DNA of 64,000 nucleotides from positions 62,001 through 126,000 of the forward strand of contig NZ_JAXCLE010000002.1 of assembly GCF_037027585.1 (NCBI RefSeq). Reading direction: 5' to 3'. Every line of letters begins with the position of its first letter. Positions within the stretch are counted from its first letter, which is position 1. The position numbers were made by a program, and so were the translations under genes. The stretch comes from Solibacillus ferritrahens. GTDB taxonomy: Bacteria > Bacillota > Bacilli > Bacillales_A > Planococcaceae. Below are positions 32,388-41,277 of this stretch, in pieces. The notes under the pieces were generated by a model, which did no database searches, was not told where the DNA came from, and was given only the letters and a program-made list of their open reading frames with translations.

Positions 32388-34547
32388 ATGACTAAGAATA
32401 TTGAAGCAGATTCCTTTTTCGAAGAGAATAATGAGGAACTGAATTCTAGAATTCATATTCTTGAGGAGATTGCCAAGCCCCAATATTATAATAATCGTGA
32501 ATTGAGTTGGCTGGCATTTAATGAGCGTGTTCTGGAAGAAGCGGAGGATAAAAACAATCCGCTATTAGAGCGATTGAAATTTTTGGCAATATTCAGTTCG
32601 AACCTGGATGAGTTTTTTATGGTTCGCGTCGCGGGGTTGCAAGATCAAATTCGTGCAGGATTCCACAAACCTGAAAATAAATCGGGATTGACACCAAAAG
32701 AGCAACTTGCAAAAATTGCTGAGCGTACACAAGCATTAGTTCGTCGTCAAACTGAAGTATATCGCTATTTAGTATATGAATTATTGCCGAAAGAAAATGT
32801 GCATATTCGCGATTTGAAATTATTGAATCCCGAGCAGAAAAACTTCGTAAATGAATTATTTGAAGAGACGATTTTCCCTGTATTAACACCAGTTGCTGTC
32901 GATGCTTATCGCCCATTTCCAACTTTGTTAGGACGTACGCTTAACTTACTTGTCCGGTTGGAAAACAACATTCCGGACCCAGAAAATATGGATAGAGTGG
33001 CAATAGTACAGGTTCCGTCTGTATTGGACCGTTTTATTAAAGTACCATCAACAGGGAATGAAACGGTATTCGTATTATTGGAGGATGTAATTTCAAACAA
33101 TATAAACCGTTTGTTTTTCGGTTATAAAGTAAAATCGACCCAAGCCTTTCGTTTAACAAGAAATGCTGATTTAACGATTCACGAGGAGGGCGCACAGGAT
33201 CTTTTAGTAGAAATCGAAAAAGAGCTGAAAAAGCGTAAATGGGGCGTTGGTTCACGTTTGGAAGTCCGTGACGGTGAGATGAATGATGATGTTTTAGAGT
33301 ATTTATTGGATGAATTTGAAATCGAGGAATCCGATGTATTTAAAATTGATGGACCGCTTGATTTAACAGCTATGTTTGCTTTTGTAAAGGTGATATCAGC
33401 GGGAAGAGAGCATTTAGAATATGAAAGCTTTATTCCTCAGCCACCCCAAGATCTACAATCAGATGAAAATATTTATGAAAAAGCATTAACGCAGGATTTA
33501 TTTTTCCATCATCCTTTTGAATCGTTTGTACCTATTGTCGACTTTATTTCTGAAGCAGCTGAAGATCCGAGTGTATTAGCAATTAAGCAAACCTTATATC
33601 GAGTAAGTGGAAATTCGCCCATTATACAAGCATTAAAACAAGCTGCAGAAAATGGCAAGCAGGTGACTGTGCTGGTGGAACTTAAGGCACGTTTTGATGA
33701 AGAAAATAATGTACATTGGGCAAAGCAGCTAGAACAGGCAGGCTGTCTTGTAATATATGGAATGAATAATTTGAAAACACATTCAAAAATTACACTAGTC
33801 GTGCGTCGAAGACAAGGAAAAATTGAGCGTTTCGTTCATTTAGGTACGGGCAATTATAATGATGCAACAGCGAAAATCTATACAGATATGGGTATTATTA
33901 CTTCAAATAAAGAATTTGGTATTGATGCGACTAACTTCTTTAACTATTTGAGTGGCTATACGAGTAAGCCTAAATTTAATCATATTGTCGTTGCTCCTTT
34001 TGATATCCGCGATGAGTTCCTAAATTTAATCGAAAGGGAAATTGCGTTACATAAACAGCATGGCAATGGCTTTATCCGAGCAAAAATGAACTCATTAACG
34101 GATAAGGATTTAATGATGAAACTTTATGAAGCTTCTATTGCAGGGGTAAAAATCGAGCTTATTATTCGAGGGATTTGCTGCATTCGCCCAGGAATTCCCG
34201 GAATTTCGGAAAATATAACTGTGTTAAGTATTGTAGGGCGATTCCTTGAGCATTCAAGAATTTTCTGGTTCCATCACAATGGAGAAAATAATATATATTT
34301 ATCATCTGCTGATATGATGACAAGGAATATGATTAAACGTGTAGAAATTCTATTCCCGATATATTCCGAGGAAATTAAAGAACGTATCCAACGAATTATG
34401 CTGACACAAATCGAGGACAACCAAAAGGCAAGAATTCAAGACTCGAATGGTAATTACCGTTATAGGGAAGATCATAATAGTGAGCTTCGCATTAATAGTC
34501 AAGAAATCTTTTTAATTGAATCGCTTGGTACGATTGTAGAGGAATAA
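32388..34547 (+). CDS. ppk1: Polyphosphate kinase 1
   Basis: The 719-residue enzyme reversibly polymerises ATP gamma-phosphate to polyphosphate. The N-domain starts YYNNRELSWLAFNERVLEEA. The two catalytic PLD-like domains carry NLKTHSKITLVVRR, whose His is the phospho-site, and FVHLGTGNYNDATAKIYTD. It is full length for PPK1. ATG 32388 is favoured, with GAAGGGTGG upstream; an in-frame GTG at 32376 overlaps ppx. The gene ends in a clear terminator. Polyphosphate supports stress survival and motility in related bacteria. Confidence 0.93.
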   Translation: MTKNIEADSFFEENNEELNSRIHILEEIAKPQYYNNRELSWLAFNERVLEEAEDKNNPLLERLKFLAIFSSNLDEFFMVRVAGLQDQIRAGFHKPENKSGLTPKEQLAKIAERTQALVRRQTEVYRYLVYELLPKENVHIRDLKLLNPEQKNFVNELFEETIFPVLTPVAVDAYRPFPTLLGRTLNLLVRLENNIPDPENMDRVAIVQVPSVLDRFIKVPSTGNETVFVLLEDVISNNINRLFFGYKVKSTQAFRLTRNADLTIHEEGAQDLLVEIEKELKKRKWGVGSRLEVRDGEMNDDVLEYLLDEFEIEESDVFKIDGPLDLTAMFAFVKVISAGREHLEYESFIPQPPQDLQSDENIYEKALTQDLFFHHPFESFVPIVDFISEAAEDPSVLAIKQTLYRVSGNSPIIQALKQAAENGKQVTVLVELKARFDEENNVHWAKQLEQAGCLVIYGMNNLKTHSKITLVVRRRQGKIERFVHLGTGNYNDATAKIYTDMGIITSNKEFGIDATNFFNYLSGYTSKPKFNHIVVAPFDIRDEFLNLIEREIALHKQHGNGFIRAKMNSLTDKDLMMKLYEASIAGVKIELIIRGICCIRPGIPGISENITVLSIVGRFLEHSRIFWFHHNGENNIYLSSADMMTRNMIKRVEILFPIYSEEIKERIQRIMLTQIEDNQKARIQDSNGNYRYREDHNSELRINSQEIFLIESLGTIVEE

Positions 34548-34554
34548 ACAAAGT

Positions 34555-34590
34555 AAAACTACTATGGGTGAAAAGACCATAGTAGTTTTT
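34555..34590 (+). terminator. Terminator of ppx-ppk
   Basis: Arms AAAACTACTATGG and CCATAGTAGTTTT surround a short loop; TTTTT ends the right arm. Confidence 0.88.
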
Positions 34591-34649
34591 AAATTTAAAA
34601 TATAGAAAATTCCTGCTTAAAACAGAAAAATTTATATTTTAGTATGTAT

Positions 34650-34696
34650 TTGCAGTCTATTGTAGTAAAATATAAATATGAATGGTTGTTCATTTT
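34650..34696 (+). promoter_or_regulatory. fadH promoter overlapped by a FadR-like operator
   Basis: TTGCAG (34650-34655), 17 bases and TAAATA (34673-34678) form a plausible promoter. The next 18 bases (34679-34696, TGAATGGTTGTTCATTTT) match the Bacillus FadR operator TGAATGANTANTCATTCA at all but four positions and cover the expected start site. In Bacillus subtilis, FadR represses fadH and is released by long-chain acyl-CoA. Confidence 0.62.
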
Positions 34697-34718
34697 ATAT
34701 TCAAAGGGGATGTATGGA

Positions 34719-35486
34719 ATGCTACAAAATAAGACGATTATTATTACAGGTGGCTCTAGCGGGATGGGGCTTGGGATGGCGAAGCAGTTCGTGAAAGAGG
34801 GAGCAAACATTGTTATTACCGGCCGCGATACAGAACGCCTTGAAAATGCAAAGAAAGAAATTTTAGCGATTGGTTCAACTATTGAGGTATTTCAAATGGA
34901 TGTTCGTGAACCAGAGCATGCTCAGGCAATGGTCGCTTTTACTGTAGAAAAATTTGGTCAAGTAGACGGCTTGGTAAATAATGCAGCGGGGAATTTTATA
35001 GTCCATGCTGAAAAATTATCGCCAAATGGTTGGAAAGCGGTTATTGATATTGTTTTAAATGGTACATTTTATTGTTCTTCAGCAGTAGGGCGTTATTGGA
35101 TTGAAAACGGTATTAAAGGTTCCATTCTTAATATGGTAGCAACATATGCATGGGGCGCAGGAGCAGGAGTTGTCCATTCTGCGGCTGCTAAAGCGGGTGT
35201 ATTATCACTGACGCGCTCACTAGCTGTTGAATGGGGAGGGCAATATGGTATTCGGGTGAATGCTATTGCTCCAGGTCCAATTGAACGTACAGGTGGCGCG
35301 GATAAATTATGGGAATCAGAGGAACAGGCAAAGCGTACAATTAATTCTGTACCTTTAAAACGACTTGGTACCCCAGAAGAAATCGCGGATTTAGCAACAT
35401 TTATGCTATCTGATAAAGCAAGATATTTAAATGGTGAGTGCATTACATTGGACGGTGGTCAATGGCTGAATCAACACCCGTTCTAA
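34719..35486 (+). CDS. fadH: 2,4-dienoyl-CoA reductase
   Basis: This 255-residue member of the short-chain dehydrogenase family has the cofactor loop TGGSSGMGLGMA and VNNAAGNF. The usual YxxxK pair is replaced by the HSAAAKAG context, as in dienoyl-CoA reductases, where the Lys is kept and the Tyr lies elsewhere. It reduces 2,4-dienoyl-CoA in beta-oxidation of unsaturated fatty acids. Size and sequence match YkuF (FadH) of Bacillus subtilis. ATG 34719 is 8 bases after GGGGA. The FadR-like site upstream supports the assignment. Confidence 0.85.
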   Translation: MLQNKTIIITGGSSGMGLGMAKQFVKEGANIVITGRDTERLENAKKEILAIGSTIEVFQMDVREPEHAQAMVAFTVEKFGQVDGLVNNAAGNFIVHAEKLSPNGWKAVIDIVLNGTFYCSSAVGRYWIENGIKGSILNMVATYAWGAGAGVVHSAAAKAGVLSLTRSLAVEWGGQYGIRVNAIAPGPIERTGGADKLWESEEQAKRTINSVPLKRLGTPEEIADLATFMLSDKARYLNGECITLDGGQWLNQHPF

Positions 35487-35553
35487 AAAGTATAGTCTGC
35501 CATTAATTGCTACATACTATTGCTAATCGTAGAAGGAGGCGATCGCGATAGGT

Positions 35554-35784
35554 ATGTGGCTATATCCAACGATTTTCGTTGTGATTCTTCTTAGTTTTAT
35601 TGGCTACTATTTGACGGTTCGTGTTGGTCATAATATAGAGGATAGTGGGCAAGAGCGAGATTCTGAAGTGCCTGAAGAAATTCAGGAGCACCCTTTTTTG
35701 CTTAATCCGATTATTTTATCCTATGTTGTTTTTGGAGCATTTACCGGGGTTATTATTTTCTATTACTGGGCAAGAGGATACTGA
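35554..35784 (+). CDS. Small membrane protein of unknown function
   Basis: The 76-residue protein has two membrane segments (WLYPTIFVVILLSFIGYYL and LSYVVFGAFTGVIIFYYW) joined by an acidic loop of about 30 residues. I do not recognise it. AAGGAGG (35533-35539) is 14 bases from ATG 35554, longer than usual; an in-frame ATA at 35548 would have ideal spacing. It may be transcribed with fadH, which ends 67 bases upstream. A strong terminator follows. Confidence 0.65.
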   Translation: MWLYPTIFVVILLSFIGYYLTVRVGHNIEDSGQERDSEVPEEIQEHPFLLNPIILSYVVFGAFTGVIIFYYWARGY

Positions 35785-35790
35785 CTTTTA

Positions 35791-35838
35791 TGCATAATGA
35801 GACGTTTTTACTCGTCTAATTATGCTTTTTCTTTTTTT
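35791..35838 (+). terminator. Terminator after the small membrane protein gene
   Basis: Thirteen-base arms (GCATAATGAGACG and complement with one mismatch) are followed by TTTTTCTTTTTTT. Confidence 0.9.
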
Positions 35839-35997
35839 GAATAGGCACCTTTCTTAGTAATAAAGTTGATTGGTATGGTATTATAAGTATGAGAGAAGTT
35901 GTTTTGTCATAGGGCAGAACATACGAATGACGGTAGTGGTTTTAGGTTATTGACTATTGGGCTACTTGTTATTAGCGGGAAAAAGGAGTAGAATGTC

Positions 35998-36441
35998 ATG
36001 ATTTCAACGAACAACAGAGCTTTACTAGATATGCCTATTAAAGACTTTATTATTTCATCTGAGAAGGTAGCACATGTACAAAGTGGCAATAGCGCAGAGC
36101 ATGCATTATTAGTATTAACGAAAACCGGATATTCTTCCATTCCAGTATTGGACGTAAAGTATCGCTTAAAGGGGTTATTAAGTACAAAAATGATTACAGA
36201 GTCGATTTTAGGGCTAGAGCGAATTGAATATGATAAATTGGCTGATATTCGTGTCGATGAAGTAATGAATCAAGAAGTCGTGTATTTAAAAGTTTCTGAT
36301 ACGTTCCAGCGTGCCCTTGATTTAGTCATTAACCATGCCTTTTTATGTGTTGTCGATGACGAAGGTACATTTGTCGGTATAATGACTCGTAGAATTATTT
36401 TAAAACAATTAAAAAAATATATTTATCAACATAACGCTTAA
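35998..36441 (+). CDS. darB: CBS-domain c-di-AMP receptor DarB
   Basis: The 147-residue protein is two CBS domains: residues about 10-75 (VPS-like GYSSIPVLDVKYRLKGLLS) and 80-140 (FLCVVDDEGTFVGIMTRR). Length, and position before ccpC and the dap genes, match YkuL/DarB (CbpB) of Bacillus and Listeria. There it binds c-di-AMP and, when unbound, stimulates the stringent factor Rel and pyruvate carboxylase. AAGGAG precedes ATG 35998. It likely has its own promoter after the upstream terminator. Confidence 0.85.
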   Translation: MISTNNRALLDMPIKDFIISSEKVAHVQSGNSAEHALLVLTKTGYSSIPVLDVKYRLKGLLSTKMITESILGLERIEYDKLADIRVDEVMNQEVVYLKVSDTFQRALDLVINHAFLCVVDDEGTFVGIMTRRIILKQLKKYIYQHNA

Positions 36442-36511
36442 ATAGGAGATCGGCAAAGTCCAAATGGATTTTGTCGATTTTTTAATCGATTAGATAGAAG
36501 GGAGAATGGCA

Positions 36512-37417
36512 ATGACAGCAACGGAAGCCGAAATTATTAAAGTATTGGCAGAAGAAAAAAACATGCGAAAAGCGGCAGAGCGTCTATTTTTAACACAGCC
36601 TGCTTTATCGCAAAGATTACAATCAATTGAAAAGGAATGGGGGGCCCAACTTTTCATACGTTCCCAAAAGGGGCTGACACCGACACCTGCGGGAGAGCTC
36701 GTTATTCAATATTCGAGCGAAATGATTATAAAGCGGGAAGACATTTTTGAAACAATCCAAGCATTGAATTCAAAGGTTCATGGTACATTAAAAATTGCGT
36801 GTGCCTCGATTGTAGGGCAAAATTGGTTACCAAAAGTGTTAAAGGATTATGTAACAAAATATCCTGATACAAAAATCTCTCTCATGACTGGCTGGAGCTC
36901 GGAAATCGTAAAAGCACTCTATGATGGAGAAGCGCATATCGGTATTGTCCGCGGTCAATCGGAATGGAAGGGAAAAAAGATACACTTATTTCGAGATACA
37001 ATGTATTTAGTAGATAAAGAAATTAAAGATATGGAAGATATTATTACATCGGATAGACCTTTTATTCAGTTTAAAAGTGATTCAAACTATTATCAGGAAA
37101 TTCAGCAATGGTGGCAGCGTCATTTCAACTATAATCCAAAGCATCAAATTATCGTGGATCAAATTGAAACATGTAAGCAAATGGCATTGAACGGAATTGG
37201 CTATGCAATTTTACCTTCTATTACGTTAAACGGTGAGGAAAATGTTCATAAAATTTCCTTAACAAATAATGAAAAAGATGATGGTTTAGGTTTAACACGT
37301 GATACTTGGCTGATAGGCTATGAATCAACATTTGAACTGCGTCAAGTGCAGGCATTTGTTGATGTGGTGCAAGATCATGCGCGCTGTCTTTATGATTATT
37401 CAAAAGAAACCAATTAA
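36512..37417 (+). CDS. ccpC: LysR-family regulator CcpC-like
   Basis: The 301-residue LysR-type regulator has an N-terminal HTH (NMRKAAERLFLTQPALSQRLQSIEKEWG) and a periplasmic-binding-like effector domain. The gene sits where ccpC (ykuM) lies in Bacillus, between darB and dapH; CcpC represses citB and citZ and senses citrate. Identity rests mainly on synteny, so another LysR role is possible. ATG 36512 is 7 bases after GGAG; ATG 36506 overlaps the RBS. Confidence 0.78.
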   Translation: MTATEAEIIKVLAEEKNMRKAAERLFLTQPALSQRLQSIEKEWGAQLFIRSQKGLTPTPAGELVIQYSSEMIIKREDIFETIQALNSKVHGTLKIACASIVGQNWLPKVLKDYVTKYPDTKISLMTGWSSEIVKALYDGEAHIGIVRGQSEWKGKKIHLFRDTMYLVDKEIKDMEDIITSDRPFIQFKSDSNYYQEIQQWWQRHFNYNPKHQIIVDQIETCKQMALNGIGYAILPSITLNGEENVHKISLTNNEKDDGLGLTRDTWLIGYESTFELRQVQAFVDVVQDHARCLYDYSKETN

Positions 37418-37491
37418 AAAAGTTTTAATTTGGCTGAAAATTTAGTACAATTAGTCGTGTTAAAAAAACTAACATGCAGTGGGGTGTCTAT

Positions 37492-38205
37492 ATGGAAAAA
37501 TTAAATGCACAACAAATTATTGATTTTATTTCTCAATCTAAAAAGGTTACACCAGTAAAGGTTTATGTAAAGGGTAACGGTGTTGCAGATTTATCATATG
37601 GTGAACAAAGTAAAGTTTTTGGTGAAGGGAACCATGCTGTTGTATTTGGTGAATGGTCAGATATTGAGGCTTCGTTAAAAGAACATGCTCAACACATTGA
37701 AGATTATGTTGTAGAAAATGATCGCCGTCATTCAGGTGTTCCACTTTTAGATTTAAAACATGTAAACGCACGTATTGAACCAGGTGCAATTATCCGTGAT
37801 CAAGTAACGATTGGCGATAATGCAGTCATTATGATGGGTGCAATTATTAATATTGGTGCTGAAATCGGAGCAAAAACGATGATTGATATGGGCGTTGTAT
37901 TAGGTGGTCGCGCAACAGTCGGAGAAAATTGCCATATTGGTGCCGGATCGGTACTAGCAGGTGTCGTGGAGCCACCTAGTGCTTTACCAGTTGTAGTAGA
38001 AGATGATGTAGTAATCGGTGCTAATGCGGTTGTATTGGAAGGTGTGCGTATCGGTAAAGGAGCGGTTGTAGCAGCTGGTGCGATCGTTATTAAAGATGTA
38101 GAACCATACACAGTCGTGGCAGGCGTTCCTGCTCGTGAAATTAAAAAATTAGATGAAAAAACGAAGTCAAAAACAGAAATTATAGATTCATTAAGACAGT
38201 TATAA
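37492..38205 (+). CDS. dapH: Tetrahydrodipicolinate N-acetyltransferase
   Basis: The 237-residue enzyme has a short N-terminal alpha/beta domain and a left-handed beta-helix of hexapeptide repeats (GDNAVIMMGAIINIGAEIGAK pattern, ending AAGAIVIKDVEPYTVVAGVPA). It acetylates tetrahydrodipicolinate in the acetylase branch of DAP/lysine synthesis. Length matches YkuQ of Bacillus subtilis (about 236). ATG 37492 is about 9 bases after a GTGGGG RBS. dapL starts 14 bases after its stop, so they form an operon. Confidence 0.92.
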   Translation: MEKLNAQQIIDFISQSKKVTPVKVYVKGNGVADLSYGEQSKVFGEGNHAVVFGEWSDIEASLKEHAQHIEDYVVENDRRHSGVPLLDLKHVNARIEPGAIIRDQVTIGDNAVIMMGAIINIGAEIGAKTMIDMGVVLGGRATVGENCHIGAGSVLAGVVEPPSALPVVVEDDVVIGANAVVLEGVRIGKGAVVAAGAIVIKDVEPYTVVAGVPAREIKKLDEKTKSKTEIIDSLRQL

Positions 38206-38219
38206 GAAGGTAGGGTGTT

Positions 38220-39338
38220 ATGAGCCATCTCATTGATATAAGACGGGACCTACATAAAATTCCGGAAATAGGATTTAAGGAATTCAAAACACAAAGCTAT
38301 TTATTGCAGTTCATTTCAAGCTTAAATCAACAATATCTGCAAATCACAACGTGGAAAACGGGTATCGTCGTTTATATAAAAGGAACGAATCCAACAAAAC
38401 TAATCGGTTGGCGAACAGATATTGATGGGCTTCCAGTACAGGAGGAAACGGGATTACCGTTTTCTTCGGAGTTTGGAGGGTATATGCATGCCTGTGGACA
38501 TGATTGTCATATGGCGATTGCGCTTGGTTTAGTTGAAGCTTTTTCAAAACAGCCTCCAATACAGAATGTCGTAATCTATTTTCAGCCGGCAGAGGAAGGA
38601 CCAGGGGGAGCAGAACCGATGCTTGAGTGGTTAAGAGCCGAACACCCACTGCTTGTTGCCGATGAAATCTATGCACTGCATATTGCTCCTGAGTATCCTG
38701 TAGGGACCATTGCGACTAAGCCAGAACTATTATTTGCGAATACGTCTGAGCTATTCATCGATTTAAAAGGTATTGGCGGGCATGCAGCCTACCCACATAA
38801 GACACGAGATATGACAATTGCAGCGGCGAATTTACTTTTGCAGCTCCAAACAGTTATTAGCCGGAATGTTGACCCGATGGATAGTGCAGTTATTACGGTA
38901 GGAAAAATGACAGCCGGCACAGTACAAAATGTAATTGCTGAAAATGCGCGGTTGGAAGGTACTATTCGAACATTGAATGCAGACGCAATGGCAGAGGTGA
39001 AACGACGTATTGAGGCAATTTGTGCAGGTATTGAAGCAGCATTTGAATGCGCTGTTTCAATTGATTATGGCTCGATGTATTATGAAGTAAATAATGATAC
39101 CGATTGTGCGAATGCACTGCTTCAGTTTGCCGAACAATTCGACGGCGCTATAGCATATGAATGTCCTGCAGCGATGACAGGTGAGGATTTTGGTTATTTT
39201 ATAAAGGATATACCAGGTGCGATGTTTTGGACTGGGGCAAATTCATCATATGGCCTTCATCATGCGAAAATGGTGCCGGATGAATCGTTAATCCCACTCA
39301 ATTGTAGATTTGTAGAACAATTTTTGCGACAACGTTAA
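38220..39338 (+). CDS. dapL: N-acetyldiaminopimelate deacetylase
   Basis: The 372-residue M20-family amidohydrolase has RRDLHKIPEIGF at the start, metal ligands in GYMHACGHDCHMAIAL and PAEEGPGGAEPM, and a dimerisation insert GGHAAYPHKT. It removes acetate from N-acetyl-LL-DAP, the step after DapH and an aminotransferase. Synteny with ykuR supports the name. AGAAGGTAGGG precedes ATG 38220. A terminator directly after the stop also serves the convergent MFS gene. Confidence 0.9.
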   Translation: MSHLIDIRRDLHKIPEIGFKEFKTQSYLLQFISSLNQQYLQITTWKTGIVVYIKGTNPTKLIGWRTDIDGLPVQEETGLPFSSEFGGYMHACGHDCHMAIALGLVEAFSKQPPIQNVVIYFQPAEEGPGGAEPMLEWLRAEHPLLVADEIYALHIAPEYPVGTIATKPELLFANTSELFIDLKGIGGHAAYPHKTRDMTIAAANLLLQLQTVISRNVDPMDSAVITVGKMTAGTVQNVIAENARLEGTIRTLNADAMAEVKRRIEAICAGIEAAFECAVSIDYGSMYYEVNNDTDCANALLQFAEQFDGAIAYECPAAMTGEDFGYFIKDIPGAMFWTGANSSYGLHHAKMVPDESLIPLNCRFVEQFLRQR

Positions 39339-39352
39339 GAGTTTAATAAAGT

Positions 39353-39390
39353 AAAAGGGATGCCAGGAATTTTCCTGGTCATCCCTTTTT
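39353..39390. terminator. Bidirectional terminator
   Basis: Sixteen-base arms (AAAAGGGATGCCAGGA and complement) are flanked by A and T runs, between dapL (+) and the MFS gene (-), whose stop codon overlaps its edge. Confidence 0.9.
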
Positions 39391-40580
39391 CAATCTGTGG
39401 AGGCTTTCAGCAAATGTGGAGCTTTTTTTGCTGTCCACATATAGGCAAGGATGAAGCAACCAATTAAAACGACTGCTCCCAAAATATAAGGAGAATTACG
39501 GTTCCAATCGAAAAGAACGCCTGCAAGTGCAGGTCCGAACATATTGCCTAGACTCATATACGCGTTATTCATACCAGCTGCAAACCCTTGTTCATTACCG
39601 GCAAGTTTTGAAATGAGCGTATTAACTGCCGGACGAATAAAGGTTGTAGCGATCGAGAATAAGGTAGCAACAACTAAAATTATGAAGAAACCACTAATAT
39701 AAATAAACAACAGCATAGTCACTGCAGCCAGGAGCAAGTTTACTAAAATAACTTTTACTTCCCCGAAACGCTTAAATAATTTGTTGACAACATACATTTG
39801 CAATACAACACCTGCAAAGCCGCCAACAGTTAATATTATCGCTATTTCACCAGGTGTGTAGCCAAACTTATTATCTAAATATAGCGTTAAAGTCGCTTGG
39901 AAATTTGATATTCCAAAACTAAATGTAAAGACGACTATTAAAAAGACGAAATAGGAGGTTTTTACTGATTTAACTAATTGCTTTGATAAGTTTTCTCTTG
40001 GAGCTAAAACTGCCTGGCTATTTTTAATGTTTGGTAAATATAAAGCTGATAAAGTGGCTGCAATAAATGCAACAACTCCGGCTAAGAAAAATGGAAACGT
40101 TAAATTTACATTTGATAAAAACCCGCCGATACCTGGCCCAATCATAAAGCCTAAAGACATAGCTGCTCCAATCATGCCCATTCCTTTACCGCGTTCTTCG
40201 TGGGTTGTTATATCGGCTACAAAGGCCATAATAGGAGGCATAATAAACGCCGCGCCGGCACCACTTAAAAAACGTGATAAAAACAATACCCATACTTCAG
40301 TGGCAAGTCCAAATAAAATTTGAGCGCAGCCATAGACGATTAAACCTGCTATTATGAACATTTTTCGACCATGCCGATCCGATAAATCCCCTGCAATCGG
40401 TGAAAGTAGAAACTGGGCAAGTGCAAACCCTGCAATTAAAAATCCAAGGACTTGTCCCCCAACACCGAATAATTGCAAATAAGCCGGCATAACAGGGACA
40501 ATAATACCAATCCCACCCATTGTAATAAACATATTAAACATTAATAAATAAAGTGCCAATTTATTCGATTGTTGTGTCAT
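39390..40580 (-). CDS. MFS drug-efflux-type transporter
   Basis: The 396-residue protein has twelve membrane segments and MFS motif A (GDLSDRHGRKMF) after TM2. The motif C-like stretch MGMIGAAMSLGFMIGPGIGGFL in TM5 is typical of 12-TM proton antiporters for drugs (Bmr/NorA group). The substrate is unknown. GGAAGG lies about 10 bases before ATG 40580. A perfect palindrome sits 37-52 bases upstream of the start codon, so repression by a ligand-sensing regulator is likely. No regulator gene is adjacent. Confidence 0.83.
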   Translation of the reverse strand: MTQQSNKLALYLLMFNMFITMGGIGIIVPVMPAYLQLFGVGGQVLGFLIAGFALAQFLLSPIAGDLSDRHGRKMFIIAGLIVYGCAQILFGLATEVWVLFLSRFLSGAGAAFIMPPIMAFVADITTHEERGKGMGMIGAAMSLGFMIGPGIGGFLSNVNLTFPFFLAGVVAFIAATLSALYLPNIKNSQAVLAPRENLSKQLVKSVKTSYFVFLIVVFTFSFGISNFQATLTLYLDNKFGYTPGEIAIILTVGGFAGVVLQMYVVNKLFKRFGEVKVILVNLLLAAVTMLLFIYISGFFIILVVATLFSIATTFIRPAVNTLISKLAGNEQGFAAGMNNAYMSLGNMFGPALAGVLFDWNRNSPYILGAVVLIGCFILAYMWTAKKAPHLLKASTD

Positions 40581-40603
40581 ATAAAGCCAGCCTTCCTATT
40601 TAA

Positions 40604-40632
40604 ATATTTCGGTTACGGAAATATATATTTCC
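40604..40632. promoter_or_regulatory. Palindromic operator candidate upstream of the MFS gene
   Basis: GGAAATATATATTTCC (40617-40632) is a perfect 16-base palindrome. An overlapping inverted pair, ATATTTC (40604-40610) and GAAATAT (40618-40624), gives three half-sites in 29 bases close to the start codon. Confidence 0.5.
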
Positions 40633-40757
40633 AATAGCATACCATATTGTACAAACTTTCACGATAAAATACATCAATCCTTTGAAGGATATTATATATT
40701 GAAAATTTACCTGAATATTGCCAAAATAAATATAGAATAATTGAAAAGAGGTAGCTT

Positions 40758-41219
40758 ATGAATTATAAATTTTGGACAGTTGTGATGGTACAAAAAGAGG
40801 ATAAAGTACTGTTGCTCAATCGTCAGCATGATCATTTTAAAGGCTACATACCTCCAGGTGGCAAAGTGGATTTTCCGGAAGGTTTTGCACAAGGGGCCAT
40901 TCGTGAAGTAAAAGAGGAGACAGGGTTGGATGTACATTCTTTAACATTTAAAGGGATTTCCCATTATACAAATGAAGTAAAAAAAGATCATTTTATTATT
41001 TATAATTACTGGACTGATGATTTTACAGGGGAGCTGCTCAAAACATGTGAAGAAGGGATATTGGAGTGGGTAAAAATTAGTGAAGCAAAAAACTATCCGA
41101 TGCAGGAAGATATACAGGTCCGTTTCGATTACTTTTTCGAGCCAGGGACATTTGAAATTCATATGATTTGGGATGAAGAAAATGATTGTCTTGATCGACG
41201 AATTATACATAAGTTATAA
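40758..41219 (+). CDS. Nudix hydrolase
   Basis: The 153-residue protein carries a perfect Nudix box, G-x5-E-x7-REVKEETGL, from GKVDFPE to ETGL. It is preceded by YIPPGG, the usual entry loop. Such MutT/YtkD-type enzymes hydrolyse nucleoside diphosphate derivatives such as oxidised dGTP; the substrate here cannot be told from sequence. Start ATG 40758 follows AAGAGG. It is divergent from the MFS gene and ends in a hairpin shared with potD. Confidence 0.88.
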   Translation: MNYKFWTVVMVQKEDKVLLLNRQHDHFKGYIPPGGKVDFPEGFAQGAIREVKEETGLDVHSLTFKGISHYTNEVKKDHFIIYNYWTDDFTGELLKTCEEGILEWVKISEAKNYPMQEDIQVRFDYFFEPGTFEIHMIWDEENDCLDRRIIHKL

Positions 41220-41223
41220 AAAT

Positions 41224-41277
41224 GGGGCAGCAAAAAGTCAGGATTAAATTGACTTTTAGGCTGCCCTAAATTTTTTA
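41224..41277. terminator. Terminator between the Nudix gene and potD
   Basis: Arms GGGCAGCAAAAAGTCA and TGACTTTTAGGCTGCCC pair with one bulge around a 9-base loop, followed by TAAATTTTTT. It resembles the other GGGC..AAAAGT hairpins of this window. Confidence 0.82.

Noticed and set aside
37410..37436. AATTAAAA/TTTTAATT inverted repeat after ccpC as a terminator
   Set aside because: All A-T stem without a U-run beyond it; too weak to call.
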